Below are positions 39,027 through 48,490 of a stretch of DNA of 50,195 bases, one piece after another. The stretch spans positions 1 to 50,195 of the forward strand of contig CACWVT010000012.1 of the NCBI GenBank assembly GCA_902764345.1, given 5' to 3'. This stretch comes from an uncultured Ruminobacter sp. GTDB taxonomy: Bacteria; Pseudomonadota; Gammaproteobacteria; Enterobacterales; Succinivibrionaceae. Position 1 is the stretch's first letter. Each line of letters opens with the position of its first letter. A model generated the notes under the pieces. The model searched no databases, was not told the origin of the DNA, and saw nothing but the letters and a program-made list of their open reading frames with translations. The position numbers and the translations under genes were made by a program.

Positions 39027-40736
39027 TCAAATCTGCTCCATGTTACGGATTATCAGCCTCAATCCGGCATCACTGCTGTTTTTCTGAATGTCAAAACCGA
39101 AGACCACCCTGACATTGCGTACGGCATAGTTAGGCCATACCTTAACGTCGTGATTGTAATACATGCCTGACAGCATCGTTCCGTCTTCCATCCGCAGTCT
39201 GACATTGAGATGTTTTCCGCCGACCACATACTGGTTTACCAGCTGGAAGACCCCGTCAAAGACCGGTGACGCAAATTCCGCGCCCCACGGCTGATCAAAA
39301 ACCAGCACCCTGGCGAAATCCGACACGAAATAACCGCTTGGAAGTTCCCCGTCGGTTACAATTACCTCATCGGTTCTTTCACTGCTGTAGCGGCAGGAAT
39401 CAAGAATAAACAGTTCCTTGAAGGAGGCCAGATGCTCCCTTCTTATGGTCAGACCGCCGGCGCCCTTGTGGCCGCCGAAGGCCTTGAAGATTTCAGGATG
39501 ATCCTGATTGATTCTCTTCAGGGCATCACAAACGTGGTACCCCTCAACTCCGCGAACGGACCCCACCAGATAATCCCTGTCGGGAGAATCCGCCATCACC
39601 ACGGTGGTAAGCCCGGTAAGATCCTTTATCTTGGCGGCAACTATTCCCATGACACCGATATTAAAGGATGAATTGTATAAAACAAGCGCTTCGGGAAGTT
39701 CGGTGTCATACTCAAGACGAATCTGGGTAAGGGCCGTATTCATCATGTTTGACTCTATGCTGCGGCGATCCGCATTAAAGCTCTGAAGCAGCCCTGCTCC
39801 CACCTTGGCATCATCCTCGTTTTCCGCAAGAAGACATCTGACGCCGTAGCTCATTTCCGCCATGCGTCCTGCGGCATTAATGCGCGGACACAGGGAGAAC
39901 ACGATATCCGTGGCCTTGAAGTTCTGACTGCTCAGTCCGCATATCTTGATGAGCTCCGTCATTCCCCTTGTCGTTTTTCCGGCTCTTATCAGCCGGATGC
40001 CGTAGTCGGCCATAAGGCGGTTGTTATAATCCATCGGCACCATGTCGGCTATGGTTCCCAGAGCCACGAAGTCCAGATAGTTGCTGACAACCGGTACCTG
40101 CTTATCCTTAAAGAAACCGCGCCTGTTAAGCTCGGTTCTCAGAGAAGCCACCACGTAGAAAATAACTCCCACACCGGCCAGGTTTTTTGAAGGGAAAGTA
40201 CAGTGAGGCAGATGGGGATTTACGATGGCCTGCGCCTCAGGCAGCTCGTCACCCGGAATGTGATGATCCGTTATGACCACCTTTATGCCCATGCTTACCG
40301 CAAGAGCCACGGCCGCATTGGCGGAAATGCCGTTATCAACGGTCACAATCACGTCAACACTGTTTTCCGCCGCTCTGAGCACGATTGATTCGTTAAGTCC
40401 GTATCCGTCATCCTGTCTGTTGGGAATGTCAAAACTGACGTTGGCGTATCCGATGTCCCTGAAAAAGCGCATGGCAAGGGCTGTACTGGTAGCCCCGTCG
40501 GCATCATAATCACCGACAATCATGATTTTTCTGTTACTTATAACTGCCTCGGCCAGAATGTCAACGGCTCCGGACAGACCGTGGAGGGAAGGACTCAGAA
40601 TTCTGTTAAGATCATAAACAGCCTCAGACGGGCTGTTTACTCCGCGGCTCCACAGAATTCTTGTCAGGACCGGATCCAGATTCCAGTGGGGCAGATTCTT
40701 AAGTTCGGAGTCAGGGATCCTATGTACAATCTTCAT
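39027..40736 (-). CDS. recJ: Single-stranded-DNA exonuclease RecJ
   Basis: RecJ is the 5'-3' ssDNA exonuclease of recombination and mismatch repair. The DHH motifs are present: VGDYDADGATSTALA, VTVDNGISA, ITDHHIPG, and the DHHA1 GGHKGAGGLTI near residue 418, followed by an OB-like C-terminal domain. It has 569 residues (E. coli has 577). It is divergent from the PTS-like gene. Confidence 0.97.
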   Translation of the reverse strand: MKIVHRIPDSELKNLPHWNLDPVLTRILWSRGVNSPSEAVYDLNRILSPSLHGLSGAVDILAEAVISNRKIMIVGDYDADGATSTALAMRFFRDIGYANVSFDIPNRQDDGYGLNESIVLRAAENSVDVIVTVDNGISANAAVALAVSMGIKVVITDHHIPGDELPEAQAIVNPHLPHCTFPSKNLAGVGVIFYVVASLRTELNRRGFFKDKQVPVVSNYLDFVALGTIADMVPMDYNNRLMADYGIRLIRAGKTTRGMTELIKICGLSSQNFKATDIVFSLCPRINAAGRMAEMSYGVRCLLAENEDDAKVGAGLLQSFNADRRSIESNMMNTALTQIRLEYDTELPEALVLYNSSFNIGVMGIVAAKIKDLTGLTTVVMADSPDRDYLVGSVRGVEGYHVCDALKRINQDHPEIFKAFGGHKGAGGLTIRREHLASFKELFILDSCRYSSERTDEVIVTDGELPSGYFVSDFARVLVFDQPWGAEFASPVFDGVFQLVNQYVVGGKHLNVRLRMEDGTMLSGMYYNHDVKVWPNYAVRNVRVVFGFDIQKNSSDAGLRLIIRNMEQI

Positions 40737-40992
40737 AATCTAAAAGCGACTCATATCAGGGACGGTAAATCAATGTCAGACCTGCGGGAATTTCAGAAAA
40801 TATAAGAAAAGCATCTTTTTACATTATTTGAACATAAAATGTACGACAAGGATCACAAGTAAGTTATTATATAAATAGATAATATTATTGATATTATATA
40901 ATTTCAACATCCCAATTTATATAATAACTAAAATAATTCTTCAAATTTTTCGTTTATTCTCGCTTTTTTAGGTATTATATATGATATAGGTC

Positions 40993-42441
40993 ATGTTTTT
41001 CAGATTTTTATCAATGCAAGTTGAAATAAATAATCGTTCCCTTTTTATAATTCTGCCGATACTCTTCTGCACTGTGGCTCAGCTAACCGGTGCCGGCTTT
41101 CTTTTGCCTGACGGAAACGATCATTTTCTCACTGCGGTAATTCCGTGCCTTTTCGCTCTCGGCCTTGCGCTGGTCATCCCGTCAAGCAACCGTTCATGGC
41201 TTGTAATCGGCACGTGCTCATCCTTTTTTCTGATATACAAACTGCTGCATCTTCTTCAGCCGGACTATGCCTACTCGTCACTTGTGGCGGCATTTCTCGG
41301 ACCTCTGACCACGGCACTCCTGCACCCGCGCAGCCATAAAAAAATCACCCTGACGGCAAAAATACTCAACAGAACGATAACCTTCATCATCCTGATGATT
41401 CTGAGCTGCGTGCTGTGCTTTCTGTCGTCTTCGCTGTATGAGAACATTCAGACAGCCATAAACAACCTGTACATGAGTCACATCTATAACGACAGTTACT
41501 CATTCATTTACGGTATTATCTACCAGTTCTGCGAAACGTTCGGTTTCGGTAACTTTATTCTGGAAATCAGACACCTTATTGTCAATACCGGCGTATCTCA
41601 GAGTTTCTACAGCACCACAACGGCAATTTTCACCACCGGTCTCCCGGGAATTTTCCTGGCGATTACCCTGGCACAGAACAAGCGAAAGAAATTCCATTAT
41701 CTGATTCTTACGCTGCTGGCGGTGGCAAGTTCCACCACCGGCTACAGCATCAGCATGCTTCTCATATGCCTGCTGTGGATGCAGCCTTCCCTTTTCGGGC
41801 TCTATCTCATCAACTGCGTTTTCTATTACATCATCGGCTACCAGATAGCCTTTGAGCCGCAGACCATAAACAAGGCTTTCTATAACCCGAATCTCGATCT
41901 CGGTCAGATAAACCTCGGAGACATGAGATTCATCCTGTACTCCCTGTTTATCTTCCTGTGCAACTTCATGACCTCAACCGCAGTACTGAAGGAAAAGCAG
42001 CGCTATACCCAGAAGACGGGTCAGATTATCCGCGTAAAACCGCTCATCATTGACATACTGTCCGATCTCGGTACCCAGGACTACAGTCTGAAATCAATCA
42101 CCATAATCAAGGCTTTGGGCGGTTTTGACAACATCATTCATGCCACCAGACACGATGCAACCGTTACTTTTACGGTACGGGATCTTTATGTCATAGACAT
42201 GGACACGCTTAACAGCAACGGTTCCGCAACCAGATACACGGACGGTCTCAGCAAGTGTGTCTCATACACCATGCGTGACAATACCAATGACATATACTCC
42301 AACATGTTAAGCATTGCCACGCACAGTCTGACTGACATTACCAGTGAATACCACATGATTGAACCGTACTCAATTGAAAAAAGCAAATTCAAGAATCTGT
42401 ATACCTGTAAGGAAGAAATAAATGCCATGGATTCAAATTAA
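40993..42441 (+). CDS. Degenerate PTS EIIC-EIIB-like membrane protein
   Basis: This 482-residue protein resembles a glucose/maltose-family PTS permease with its catalytic residues replaced. The hydrophobic part has [33 protein letters not shown] and [20 protein letters not shown], in the order expected for EIIC. The GITEP-type motif is replaced by TGYSISML (about 249-256). Near the C-terminus [11 protein letters not shown]...[11 protein letters not shown] (about 371-402) matches EIIB. The site of the phosphorylated Cys aligns with His387, and the TRLR that follows is lost. Transport by phosphorylation is therefore unlikely, and a sensor role is possible. The frame is fully open. Its last 20 bp overlap prmA, so the two are coupled. 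The start is uncertain (40993 or 41014). Confidence 0.65.
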   Translation: MFFRFLSMQVEINNRSLFIILPILFCTVAQLTGAGFLLPDGNDHFLTAVIPCLFALGLALVIPSSNRSWLVIGTCSSFFLIYKLLHLLQPDYAYSSLVAAFLGPLTTALLHPRSHKKITLTAKILNRTITFIILMILSCVLCFLSSSLYENIQTAINNLYMSHIYNDSYSFIYGIIYQFCETFGFGNFILEIRHLIVNTGVSQSFYSTTTAIFTTGLPGIFLAITLAQNKRKKFHYLILTLLAVASSTTGYSISMLLICLLWMQPSLFGLYLINCVFYYIIGYQIAFEPQTINKAFYNPNLDLGQINLGDMRFILYSLFIFLCNFMTSTAVLKEKQRYTQKTGQIIRVKPLIIDILSDLGTQDYSLKSITIIKALGGFDNIIHATRHDATVTFTVRDLYVIDMDTLNSNGSATRYTDGLSKCVSYTMRDNTNDIYSNMLSIATHSLTDITSEYHMIEPYSIEKSKFKNLYTCKEEINAMDSN

Positions 42442-43297
42442 ACTGGGAACTACCGATAAGAAGGCGGAAAAAATCGCCGGTATGTTATCCGGTTTCGGAG
42501 CTGCGAGCGTTACCTATATGGATACCATCGATAATCCAGTATACGAACCTCTTCCGGGAGAAACCAAGCTGTGGACAAATACCACCGTAATCGGCCTTTT
42601 TGATGCCGATACGGATACCGGACGCATTATCGACTTTTTCTACGAGCACTTCGGTGACAAGATTACCTACAAGGTTGAACAGCTTGAAGACAAGGACTGG
42701 GTACGTGAATGGATGGATAACTTCCATCCGATCAAATGCGGTGAACGTCTGTGGATCTGCCCGAGCTGGTGCGACATTCCGGATCCTTCCGCCGTCAACG
42801 TCATGCTTGATCCGGGGCTTGCATTCGGTACGGGTACCCACCCTACCACCTTCCTGTGCCTGTCATGGCTCGACAGTCTGGATCTTAAGGGTAAAAACAT
42901 CATCGACTTCGGCTGCGGTTCGGGAATCCTGGCAGTGAGCGCCCTTAAGCTGGGAGCATCATGCGCCACCGGCATAGACATAGATCCTCAGGCAATTGAA
43001 GCCAGCACCGAAAACGCCTCAAGAAACGGCGTAAGCGACAGACTCAAGCTGTATCTGCCTCAGGAACAGCCTGAAAACCTTAAGGCTGATTTTCTGGTAG
43101 CCAACATTCTTGCCGGTCCTTTAAGAGAGCTTGCCCCTGCCATAGCATCAATGGTGAACCCGGGCGGACTGTTTGCCATCAGCGGCATTATTGAAAACCA
43201 GTGTCAGGAACTGATGGAGATCTACGGCCAGTGGTTTGATCTCGACGAACCGGTATTCAGGGATGAATGGTGCCGCATCACCGGCAGAAAAAAATAA
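42422..43297 (+). CDS. prmA: Ribosomal protein L11 methyltransferase
   Basis: PrmA trimethylates ribosomal protein L11. The N-terminal substrate-binding domain begins [11 protein letters not shown]. The SAM site is [20 protein letters not shown], with ANILAGPL as the later motif. It has 291 residues (E. coli has 293). AAGGAA stands before the ATG inside the previous gene. In E. coli-like genomes prmA is followed by dusB-fis; here fis follows directly. Confidence 0.97.
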   Translation: MPWIQIKLGTTDKKAEKIAGMLSGFGAASVTYMDTIDNPVYEPLPGETKLWTNTTVIGLFDADTDTGRIIDFFYEHFGDKITYKVEQLEDKDWVREWMDNFHPIKCGERLWICPSWCDIPDPSAVNVMLDPGLAFGTGTHPTTFLCLSWLDSLDLKGKNIIDFGCGSGILAVSALKLGASCATGIDIDPQAIEASTENASRNGVSDRLKLYLPQEQPENLKADFLVANILAGPLRELAPAIASMVNPGGLFAISGIIENQCQELMEIYGQWFDLDEPVFRDEWCRITGRKK

Positions 43298-43488
43298 TTT
43301 TAAATTTCAAGTTATTTTTTTTATAAATTTACGTTCGTAATCAAAAATTACACTTTAAAATTTGTTTAAAAAATAATAATATATGCCCTCGTCAGTTTAT
43401 ATTGTTTAACCAGTCCTGCAGATACACCCTTATGTGTGCGTAATCTCTTTGTCTGCAGTATTTTTATATTATCGTTGCAAGGTTTGAA

Positions 43489-43785
43489 ATGTTAAATATC
43501 AATAATAAAATGAATCCTCAGAGAACCATGACTTCAGAAGAAGTTCAGGCTGTACCACAGAAACCTTTATATGAATCAGTTTTAACTTCAGTAAACAACT
43601 TCCTTAACAATCCGGCAAATGCAGATACCACTGACCTTTATGAAATCGTGTTAAGTGAAGTTGAACGTCCGCTTCTTGACAGAGTAATGCAGTTCGTACA
43701 CGGCAACCAGACCAAGGCTGCAAAGATGATGGGCATCAACCGCGGTACCCTTCGCAAGAAGCTCAAGAAGTACAGCTTAAGCTAA
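43489..43785 (+). CDS. fis: DNA-binding protein Fis
   Basis: Fis is a nucleoid protein and growth-phase regulator of rRNA and other promoters. The C-terminal helix-turn-helix [23 protein letters not shown] is nearly identical to that of E. coli. It has 98 residues, the same as in E. coli. It has its own 190-bp upstream region with a 7-bp inverted repeat (CTGCAGA...TCTGCAG, about 43423-43460). Confidence 0.98.
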   Translation: MLNINNKMNPQRTMTSEEVQAVPQKPLYESVLTSVNNFLNNPANADTTDLYEIVLSEVERPLLDRVMQFVHGNQTKAAKMMGINRGTLRKKLKKYSLS

Positions 43786-43815
43786 TACGCAGGCTAAGCC
43801 GTTAACAGATAAGAT

Positions 43816-43853
43816 AGACCCGTTATCGTTTAAACGATAACGGGTCTTCTTTT
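43816..43853 (+). terminator. Terminator of fis
   Basis: A perfect 32-nt palindrome (arms 43816-43831 and 43832-43847, core GTTTAAAC) is followed by TCTTTTAT. A second, weaker GCCGGA/TCCGGC hairpin with ATTTTTAAT follows at about 43867-43908. Confidence 0.88.
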
Positions 43854-43930
43854 ATACGTAAAAGAAGCCGGAGGCCGTGCGTAACCCGCCATCCGGCCTA
43901 ATTTTTAATGCAGAAATACACCGCCTGGGC

Positions 43931-43936
43931 TATAAT
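43931..43936 (+). promoter_or_regulatory. -10 element of the BrxD-like gene
   Basis: A consensus TATAAT lies 39 bp before the ATG and after the fis terminators, so the BrxD-like/helicase pair probably has its own promoter. No clear -35 is seen at 17 bp, which might indicate the need for an activator. Confidence 0.55.
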
Positions 43937-43975
43937 GAAATGATCGATTGGGAAATATAACAGGACAATACATAA

Positions 43976-45331
43976 ATGGCAGTAAAACTGAGACCTCGCG
44001 AAAGAGAATCCATTATTCAGTCATTACGTTCAGGCGTAACTCCCCGTACCGGCCTGCAGTTCATTCAGGTAGGCAGAGTAAAAGAAATTGAATCAATGAT
44101 TCATGATCTTGATCTGGTTGCAAACGAAGGCAGCACATTCAAACTCGTTATCGGCGACTTTGGTGCCGGTAAAAGCTTCTTTCTTCAGCTCGTACGCAGT
44201 ATTGCTCATGAAAAAGGTCTGGTAACCATGAACGCCGATCTGTCTCCCGACAGACGTCTTCAGTCATCCAAAGGTCAGGCTCTCAATCTCTATCAGGAAT
44301 TAAGCAGAAACATGTCAACCAGGGCCAAGCCTGACGGCAACGCCCTGAACTCCGTTGTGGAAAAATTCATAACCCTGGCCAGAACGGAAGCCGAGGAAAC
44401 CGGCACGGAATGTACCGAGGTCATCAAAAAACTTTTAAAGCCTCTTAACGACATGGTTGGCGGTTTTGACTTTACACTGGTAATCATGTCCTACTGGAAA
44501 GGCTTCAATGAAGGACGCAATTACCTCATCGACTGTGCCAACAAATGGCTCCGCGGTGAATATCACAGCCGCATCGAAGCCCGTCAGGATCTCGGTGTCA
44601 GAACCATAATTGATGATTCCTCAGTTTATGATTTCTACAAGCTATTAAGCGTATTTGTTCAGATTGCCGGATATCGCGGACTGCTTATTCTTATGGATGA
44701 GATGGTAAACCTCTATAAAATCCACAATCTCCGCTCCCGCGAAGCCAATTACGAACAGATTCTGCGCATCATCAATGACTGTCTTCAGGGTAACGTGAGA
44801 GGTCTGGGTTTTGTCATGGGCGGAACCGTGGACTTTCTCGAAGATCCTCGCAAGGGGCTTTACAGTTATGAGGCCCTGCATTCAAGACTTGCCGCCAACG
44901 TATTTGCCAAGGCTGCGGGCGTCAATGATCTCAGCGGTCCGGTAATGAGACTCAACAATCTGACTCCGGAAGAGCTCTATGTTCTTCTGCACAACATCCG
45001 CAACATCTTTGCCTACTACAACGAAGACAGCTATCTGGTACCGGATGAGGCCTTGTCAAAATTCCTGAGCCACTGTTCTTCCCGTATCGGCGAAGCATAT
45101 TTCAAAACTCCGAGAAACACCATAAAGGCATTTGTGGATCTGCTGTCCATTCTGGAACAGAATCCGGAGCTCAAATGGGCCGATCTTCTGAAGGACATTA
45201 ACATTAACCGCGAGGAAGAGGACTCATTCATGAGTTTCGATGACGGTACTGGCTCCGCAGACGGCAATACCGACGGCAGCGGTTCCGGTAACGATGACGA
45301 TGAAGACGAACTGGTAAGTTTCAGACTCTGA
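43976..45331 (+). CDS. DUF2791/BrxD-like P-loop ATPase
   Basis: This is an AAA-like ATPase of the family that includes BrxD of BREX type 2. The N-terminal LRPRERESIIQSLRSGVTPR is followed by Walker A GDFGAGKS (60-67), Walker B LLILMDEM (about 236-243), a sensor-like GFVMGGT (278-284) and a possible arginine finger LHSRL (301-305). The last 35 residues are acidic and low-complexity. It has 451 residues. The helicase follows after 83 bp. Pairing of DUF2791 ATPases with Lhr-like helicases is known in BREX type 2 and in TerB-linked clusters. Here neither PglX/PglZ nor TerB is seen. Confidence 0.8.
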   Translation: MAVKLRPRERESIIQSLRSGVTPRTGLQFIQVGRVKEIESMIHDLDLVANEGSTFKLVIGDFGAGKSFFLQLVRSIAHEKGLVTMNADLSPDRRLQSSKGQALNLYQELSRNMSTRAKPDGNALNSVVEKFITLARTEAEETGTECTEVIKKLLKPLNDMVGGFDFTLVIMSYWKGFNEGRNYLIDCANKWLRGEYHSRIEARQDLGVRTIIDDSSVYDFYKLLSVFVQIAGYRGLLILMDEMVNLYKIHNLRSREANYEQILRIINDCLQGNVRGLGFVMGGTVDFLEDPRKGLYSYEALHSRLAANVFAKAAGVNDLSGPVMRLNNLTPEELYVLLHNIRNIFAYYNEDSYLVPDEALSKFLSHCSSRIGEAYFKTPRNTIKAFVDLLSILEQNPELKWADLLKDININREEEDSFMSFDDGTGSADGNTDGSGSGNDDDEDELVSFRL

Positions 45332-45341
45332 TAACATAAAG

Positions 45342-45385
45342 GGAAAGGCGTTCCGCATTTCCGGCAGGTACGCTTTCCCCTCTCA
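45342..45385 (+). terminator. Hairpin between the ATPase and helicase genes
   Basis: GGGAAAGGCG and CGCTTTCCC form a stem with a central loop, then a short pyrimidine tract (CTCTC) without a T-run. It may attenuate helicase expression relative to the ATPase, or act only as an RNA-stabilising structure. Confidence 0.35.
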
Positions 45386-45414
45386 CAATTGAAACGGCAA
45401 AGGGCATTGACGTT

Positions 45415-47688
45415 ATGACTCAGAAATCAAATTCAGAGATGCTTCATCCCCTCATAATAAGGTATCTGCATCATCTGGGGTGGAAGCAGCTTAATGAAAT
45501 ACAGGAACAGTCCATTCCCCTTATTCTTGAAAACAAATCTGACGTGATCATCAGTGCGGCCACGGCAAGCGGTAAAACGGAAGCCGCTTTTCTGCCGGTA
45601 TGCACCTCAATTCTCAACAATAATCCTTCAGGAATAGCCGCCATATACATCAGCCCGCTGAAGGCCCTCATCAATGACCAGTTTAAACGAATCGAGGCCA
45701 TGGGGGATTTTGTGGGCATCAAGGTAACTCCGTGGCACGGAGACATAAACACCCACGTTAAGGCCAAAACCATTCAGGAGCCGTCCGGCATTCTGCTTAT
45801 AACACCGGAATCACTTGAATCCCTTCTGATAAACTACTCCACATGGTACCGTAAATATCTTAAGGATTTAAGATACATCATTATCGATGAGTTTCATGCC
45901 TTTATCGGCGTGGAGAGAGGTTATCAGCTGCTGAGTCAGATGCACAGGCTGGAAATGGTTCTTAAAAAGCGGATTACCCGCATAGCACTGAGCGCCACCC
46001 TCAACAACATTGAATCTGCGGGCCGCTGGCTGCGTTCCGCTCCGAACTCCAGACCGCACATTGTTGAAAGCGGAACGGGTAATAAAAAGCTGCTCCTGCA
46101 GCTGCGCGGGTACGACCGCATGACCGACGGTTCTGACCGGGATTCCTCCGGCAGGCCTTTCCGCTACGATGCCGTGGCGGCCGACCTTTTCAAACTGCTC
46201 CGCGGAACCACAAATCTGATTTTTGCAAACAGCCGTGGAAAGACTGAGTATCTGGCAACGATCATGGACAGGATATCCACGGACAACAATCTGCCGGTAG
46301 AATTCTTTCCTCACCACAGTTCACTGTCTAAGGATCTCAGGGAAAGACTTGAGAACCGCCTTAAATCGGCAAACCTGCCAACCACGGCAATCTGTACGCA
46401 GACCCTGGAACTGGGCATTGACATAGGTGACGTGGTTTCTATAGCGCAGGTTGACGCTCCGTCTTCGGTTGCAGGGCTGCGCCAGAGAATAGGACGCTCC
46501 GGACGAAGGGACAGGGCTGCGATACTGCGTCTTTTCATATCCGAACTGAGTCCCTATTCAGATACCTCTCACCCTCTTGAAACCAGACTGAGGGATGAAA
46601 CGTTTCTGTCAACCGCCCTGCTGGAACTCATGCTTAACAACTGGTATGAACCGCCGGCAACACACGAATACGCCATGTCCACTCTGATTCAGCAGATTCT
46701 GAGTGTAATCTCCGAAACCGGAAGCATCAAGGCTCTCAGCCTGTGGAAGCTGCTGTGCCAGACGGGACCGTTCTCACTGATTACCCCGAAGATATTTGCC
46801 ATGATCCTGAAATCCCTCGGTGAAAATGACCTTATCACGCAGATGCGGGACGGAGACCTTATTCTGGGGCTTACCGGGGAAAAGGTAGTTTCAAAATTCA
46901 GCTTCTACAGTTCCTTTAAGGTTCAGGAGGAATATACCATCGATTTTAACGGAGCCAACATAGGCACCGTTCCCCTGAATCAGCCTCTGAGTCTCGGGGA
47001 TTCATTCCTTTTTGCCGGTAAGGGCTGGCAGGTTATCTTCTTCAACAGTGAAAAACGCCAGATATCCGTCAAGCCTTATAAGGACAAGGCCAACCCGATT
47101 GTAATGGACGGAAGACCAAGCAGAATTCATGACGGCATACGTGAAAAGATGTATGAACTGTACTGCGGTAACGGCATTCCGGCCTATCTCAACAAAACGG
47201 CAGCCAGACATTTTCTGGAAGGCCGTGAGCTGTTCCGGGAACTGGGGCTTAAAGACAATAAATACATCATGGGTATGGACGGACTTTATATCTTCCCGTG
47301 GAGAGGAGATAAGATTATGAACACCATAGTGCAGATCCTCAAGCACTACAGGATTCAGGCCAAAAAGATCAGCAGCTACATTCTGCTCCCGGGACTCTCA
47401 ACCGTTACATACAAACAGGTGGTTAAAACCATACTGGAGGCTCCGAGACTCAGTGAGGAGGAGCTTGCGGCTAAAATCAGCAACCTTGAATACGACAAGT
47501 ATGACAAGTACCTCAGCAAGGATCTGAAGTGTCTGCAGTACGGCTATCGTAACTTTGACATAGACGGGGCAATGAGTTTCTTCGAAACCGCCCTTACCGC
47601 CAAAACTCCGTTTAACCCTGCAAATAACGCAGCCTACAACATCAGCAGTGACACGTCACAATCCTTCGAGCATCTGACTACGGCGTGA
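45415..47688 (+). CDS. Lhr/BrxHI-like superfamily 2 helicase
   Basis: This is a DEAD/DEAH-type helicase of the Lhr group. The visible motifs are a Q-like NEIQEQSIP, motif I AATASGKTE (48-56), Ia ISPLKALINDQ, motif II DEFH (158-161), III SAT (193-195), V LELGIDIGD, and VI QRIGRSGR (357-364). The C-terminal 390 residues are a helicase-associated region of the Lhr/BrxHI kind with no nuclease motif that I can see. It has 757 residues, much shorter than full Lhr (about 1500). With the preceding ATPase it forms a two-gene unit ended by a terminator. The role is inferred to be DNA or RNA remodelling in genome defence or stress. Confidence 0.82.
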   Translation: MTQKSNSEMLHPLIIRYLHHLGWKQLNEIQEQSIPLILENKSDVIISAATASGKTEAAFLPVCTSILNNNPSGIAAIYISPLKALINDQFKRIEAMGDFVGIKVTPWHGDINTHVKAKTIQEPSGILLITPESLESLLINYSTWYRKYLKDLRYIIIDEFHAFIGVERGYQLLSQMHRLEMVLKKRITRIALSATLNNIESAGRWLRSAPNSRPHIVESGTGNKKLLLQLRGYDRMTDGSDRDSSGRPFRYDAVAADLFKLLRGTTNLIFANSRGKTEYLATIMDRISTDNNLPVEFFPHHSSLSKDLRERLENRLKSANLPTTAICTQTLELGIDIGDVVSIAQVDAPSSVAGLRQRIGRSGRRDRAAILRLFISELSPYSDTSHPLETRLRDETFLSTALLELMLNNWYEPPATHEYAMSTLIQQILSVISETGSIKALSLWKLLCQTGPFSLITPKIFAMILKSLGENDLITQMRDGDLILGLTGEKVVSKFSFYSSFKVQEEYTIDFNGANIGTVPLNQPLSLGDSFLFAGKGWQVIFFNSEKRQISVKPYKDKANPIVMDGRPSRIHDGIREKMYELYCGNGIPAYLNKTAARHFLEGRELFRELGLKDNKYIMGMDGLYIFPWRGDKIMNTIVQILKHYRIQAKKISSYILLPGLSTVTYKQVVKTILEAPRLSEEELAAKISNLEYDKYDKYLSKDLKCLQYGYRNFDIDGAMSFFETALTAKTPFNPANNAAYNISSDTSQSFEHLTTA

Positions 47689-47750
47689 TTCTCCACGTCC
47701 GGGTTACCGGAAAAATCACACTTCGATTCAGGAACACAACGAACATAAAG

Positions 47751-47793
47751 AAAGGACAAAAGCCGTTACGACCTTTGTCCTTTATTCTTTCCC
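47751..47793. terminator. Bidirectional terminator between the helicase gene and pgpA
   Basis: AAAGGACAAA (47751-47760) and TTTGTCCTTT (47774-47783) pair, with a T-rich flank on each strand. It separates the two convergent units. Confidence 0.75.
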
Positions 47794-47842
47794 GTGACGT
47801 ATATCTGCTCCGCAACATGAACCGGGAGCTATACAACCACGG

Positions 47843-48388
47843 CTAGAGTGTACTCATCATCGGTATAAATACCACATACTGTAAGGACATGATAACCAGC
47901 ATGGAATATATGCCGGTTATAACGTCATCCAGGGCAACGCATACACCTGCCGGCAGATGCCTGAACATCAGGGATATAGGCCACGGCTTCAGCATGTCAA
48001 CAAACCTGAAGGTGAAAAAGGCAATGATGACGTAATACCACTGAGTCAGACAGAAACATGTCACCAGCATACCCACGAAATCATCAAACACGATTCTGTG
48101 CTTGTTTGACATGCCTATAAGATTAAGCATGGAGGTACAGATGTAAACTGATGCCGGTATCATGAACATCAGCACGGCAAGCTTCAGATACCACGGACAG
48201 AAGCTTATAAAAACAATGCAGAGCGGAATGGATGCAAGACAGGTAAACGTTCCGGGACGAGGAGTCTTTAAACTGATCCCGAAAGCAGTTCCCAGCAAAT
48301 GAATAGGATTGGATAGATTTATGTAACTAAGCTTTTCAGGATCAGACCTATACTCTTTATCTGAAGGCTGATTAGAATTGTCAGTCAT
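47843..48388 (-). CDS. pgpA: Phosphatidylglycerophosphatase A
   Basis: PgpA removes phosphate from phosphatidylglycerophosphate in the inner membrane. The motifs GTAFGISLKTPRPGTFTCLASIPL, RIVFDDFVGM and FRFVDMLKPWPI...ALDDVITG match the family. Four hydrophobic segments are visible. The ATG at 48388 with GGAG 5-6 bases upstream gives 181 residues; an upstream frame to 48439 runs through a terminator. It lies between the helicase and the WYL regulator and is probably unrelated to them. Confidence 0.92.
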   Translation of the reverse strand: MTDNSNQPSDKEYRSDPEKLSYINLSNPIHLLGTAFGISLKTPRPGTFTCLASIPLCIVFISFCPWYLKLAVLMFMIPASVYICTSMLNLIGMSNKHRIVFDDFVGMLVTCFCLTQWYYVIIAFFTFRFVDMLKPWPISLMFRHLPAGVCVALDDVITGIYSMLVIMSLQYVVFIPMMSTL

Positions 48389-48407
48389 ATCTGCTCCATA
48401 AAAATGC

Positions 48408-48436
48408 ACAAAACAAAACCGCACAAACGTGCGGTT
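48408..48436 (-). terminator. Terminator of the WYL regulator gene
   Basis: Arms AACCGCAC (48417-48424) and GTGCGGTT (48429-48436) with an AAAC loop are followed on the - strand by TTGTTTTGTG. It stands about 30 bp before the pgpA start. Confidence 0.75.
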
Positions 48437-48490
48437 CATTGTATCATAAATATCAGCTTACATACTAAATATGTGAACCCGGATCAGAAA

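Noticed and set aside
45415-47688. Helicase as full-length Lhr or as DISARM DrmA
   Set aside because: It is about half the length of Lhr, and no DrmB, phospholipase or methylase partner is present; the DUF2791 neighbour fits a BrxHI-type helicase better.
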